Assembly (NCBI GenBank): GCA_025929595.1
Contig: JAICQA010000151.1
Coordinates: 1 to 6,774 of the forward strand
DNA length: 6,774 nt
Reading direction: 5' to 3'
Source: Xanthobacteraceae bacterium
Lineage (GTDB): Bacteria; Pseudomonadota; Alphaproteobacteria; Rhizobiales; Xanthobacteraceae
Positions 5,479 through 6,774 of this stretch are shown here, piece after piece. Each line of letters starts with the position of its first letter. The first letter of the stretch is position 1. The position numbers and the translations under genes are program-made. The notes beneath the pieces were generated by a model. It had not been told where the DNA came from. It did no database searches and worked only from the letters and a program-made list of their open reading frames with translations.

Positions 5479-6774
5479 CTAGAACACGCGCTCGCGCGAG
5501 CGCACGCCGGGATTCGCCGCGATCCAATTCGGCAGCTCGGCGCGGGCGTGGTCGTAACCGATGTCGACCAGCTTGTAGATCGACTTCCAGTCGAGCATGT
5601 CGAAATCCTGGATGGGCGGGCGCAGATAAAGGTCGGCGCCCTCCTGCAACTCCGCCTCGCCCTTCAGGCTGTCGAGCGTCGTTGTCTGGATGAGGAGGCT
5701 CGAGAGCGTCGGCAGGTCCCCGTGCTCGCCGGAACGGCCGAGCCGCGCGCGCAGATATTGCAACGGCGACGGGAAATTCTCGACGCCCACGGTGAAGGCG
5801 CGGCTGAAGGACACGCTCACCGCAATGGTGTTGCCTCCGACGAAGCGCTTCATGGTGCCGACCGGAAAATTGTCGAGCACGCCGCCGTCCACGTGCAGCT
5901 CGCCGTCCTTGATGATGGGCGGCAGGATTCCGGGCAGTGTCGCGCTCGCCTGTGCCGCACGCCACAGCGTGCCGGACAGATGCGCCTCCGGCTTGCCGCG
6001 CGAAATATTGGTCGACACGCAGAAGTAAGGCAGCCACAGGTCGACGATATCCGGGTCGCCCATATAGTGACGCAGCGTGCGGCCGAGCTTGTCGCCGCGC
6101 AGCAGCGCGAACAGCGGAATCGTGTAGTCGTCGAGCGGCTTGTCGTCGACAAACGCGCTCTTGCACGAGCGCAGGATGCGTTCGTCGTCCCAGCCGAGCG
6201 CCACCAGCGCGCCGATGATCGCGCCGACGCTGGTGCCGCCGACCGCATCGATCGGCACGCCCGCCTCGCGGATCGCGCGGATGACGCCGATCTGCGCGAA
6301 GCCACGCGCGCCCCCGCCGCTCAAAACAAGCGTCACGGCATTACCCGAAAGCAACCGGGCCAGCCGGTTGATGTCCCGGTCGTCACCGATCGCGACATTG
6401 GAGTGGCGCTCCACGTTGCGCGGCGCGAGCCACGCCGCCGTGCCGGCGGGCGCCTCGTCCCGGCTTGCGCGCAGCAGAATAAGTTCTTTCTCGGCCAGCA
6501 GCGTACCGGCGCCGCCGCCGAACAGGACGTTCTCGATCTGCGTCAGGTCCGGTGGCGCCGTCGCATCGGCGACCAGCAGCACCCGGTCGGCCTGGCTCAG
6601 GCACTTGCGCGTCCACGGCGTATCGCCGGCATCGGCCTGGAAGAGGACGAAGCGCCGGCCGCTTTCCGCCGCATCGAGCCGCGCCTGCATCGCGAAGCCA
6701 TCGACGTCGGAGAAGTCGTGCCCGCCCCCGCCGAGCATCCGCCGCACAGTCGCCGAGTCGAGCCGGAGCGTGCT
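5479..6774 (-). CDS. Patatin-like phospholipase/esterase, NTE type (5' end outside the window)
   Basis: The visible part (432 codons) is a patatin-fold serine hydrolase of the bacterial neuropathy-target-esterase type, which acts on lysophospholipids or related acyl esters. Counting from the first in-window GTG (6745-6747), the oxyanion-hole motif GGGARG is at 144-149, the nucleophile elbow GTSVG at 171-175 (Ser173) and the catalytic Asp287 in DGG, so the Ser-Asp dyad is intact. Before it, residues about 31-130 form a Rossmann-like region (FVLFQADAGDTPWTRKCLSQADRVLLVADA) that lacks a P-loop. In the long NTE-like family this region sits between a cyclic-nucleotide-binding domain and the patatin domain. 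The frame stays open with no stop from 6747 to the window edge (reading STLRLDSAT just before the GTG), so the true start, and perhaps a cNMP domain, lie outside. It ends with TAG at 5479-5481, 78 bases before pqqA on the same strand. Confidence 0.9.
   Translation of the reverse strand, partial: STLRLDSATVRRMLGGGGHDFSDVDGFAMQARLDAAESGRRFVLFQADAGDTPWTRKCLSQADRVLLVADATAPPDLTQIENVLFGGGAGTLLAEKELILLRASRDEAPAGTAAWLAPRNVERHSNVAIGDDRDINRLARLLSGNAVTLVLSGGGARGFAQIGVIRAIREAGVPIDAVGGTSVGAIIGALVALGWDDERILRSCKSAFVDDKPLDDYTIPLFALLRGDKLGRTLRHYMGDPDIVDLWLPYFCVSTNISRGKPEAHLSGTLWRAAQASATLPGILPPIIKDGELHVDGGVLDNFPVGTMKRFVGGNTIAVSVSFSRAFTVGVENFPSPLQYLRARLGRSGEHGDLPTLSSLLIQTTTLDSLKGEAELQEGADLYLRPPIQDFDMLDWKSIYKLVDIGYDHARAELPNWIAANPGVRSRERVF

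Noticed and set aside
1..6774. tRNA or rRNA genes, CRISPR array, insertion sequence ends, phage or toxin-antitoxin genes
   Set aside because: I scanned the gaps between genes and found none. The gaps are all under 90 bases and the genes are ordinary chromosomal families.

Overview
The window is a GC-rich stretch with every supported gene on the minus strand. It looks like an alphaproteobacterial chromosome, possibly Hyphomicrobiales. The reasons are the base composition, the close match of the PqqA peptide to the Methylobacterium-type 29-residue precursor, and the separate (unfused) pqqC and pqqD. This placement is an inference from pattern, not from a search.

Reading in the direction of transcription (from high to low coordinates): the window opens inside a patatin-like phospholipase/esterase gene (5479-6774, 5' end outside the window). 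After a 78-base spacer comes a compact, complete pqqA-B-C-D-E cluster (5400 down to 2310). The spacer holds a near-perfect inverted repeat, a strong ribosome binding site and at best a weak promoter. The tiny pqqA (29 codons) encodes the ribosomally made precursor of pyrroloquinoline quinone (PQQ). Each following gene overlaps the end of the one before it: pqqA/pqqB by 4 bases with an apparent TTG start, pqqB/pqqC and pqqC/pqqD by ATGA, and pqqD/pqqE by 8 bases. This is a tightly translationally coupled operon.

In the pathway, PqqD binds PqqA and presents it to the radical SAM enzyme PqqE, which crosslinks Glu16 to Tyr20. Proteases not found in this window trim the peptide. PqqB hydroxylates the tyrosine part, and PqqC performs the final ring closure and oxidation to PQQ. 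No pqqF/pqqG protease and no PQQ-dependent dehydrogenase is present here, so those must be elsewhere.

Downstream, a 77-base gap holds a TTGACA-type promoter candidate and a 10-bp direct repeat with 21-bp period. It precedes a luciferase-like flavin monooxygenase (1204-2232), a DUF1801 protein with a lysine-rich tail (691-1179) and a six-helix membrane protein of unknown function (16-603). No RNA genes, mobile elements or CRISPR arrays were seen. The window is mostly well-known biology; the points worth a second look are the pqqB start, the PqqB active-site motif and the two intergenic repeat structures.
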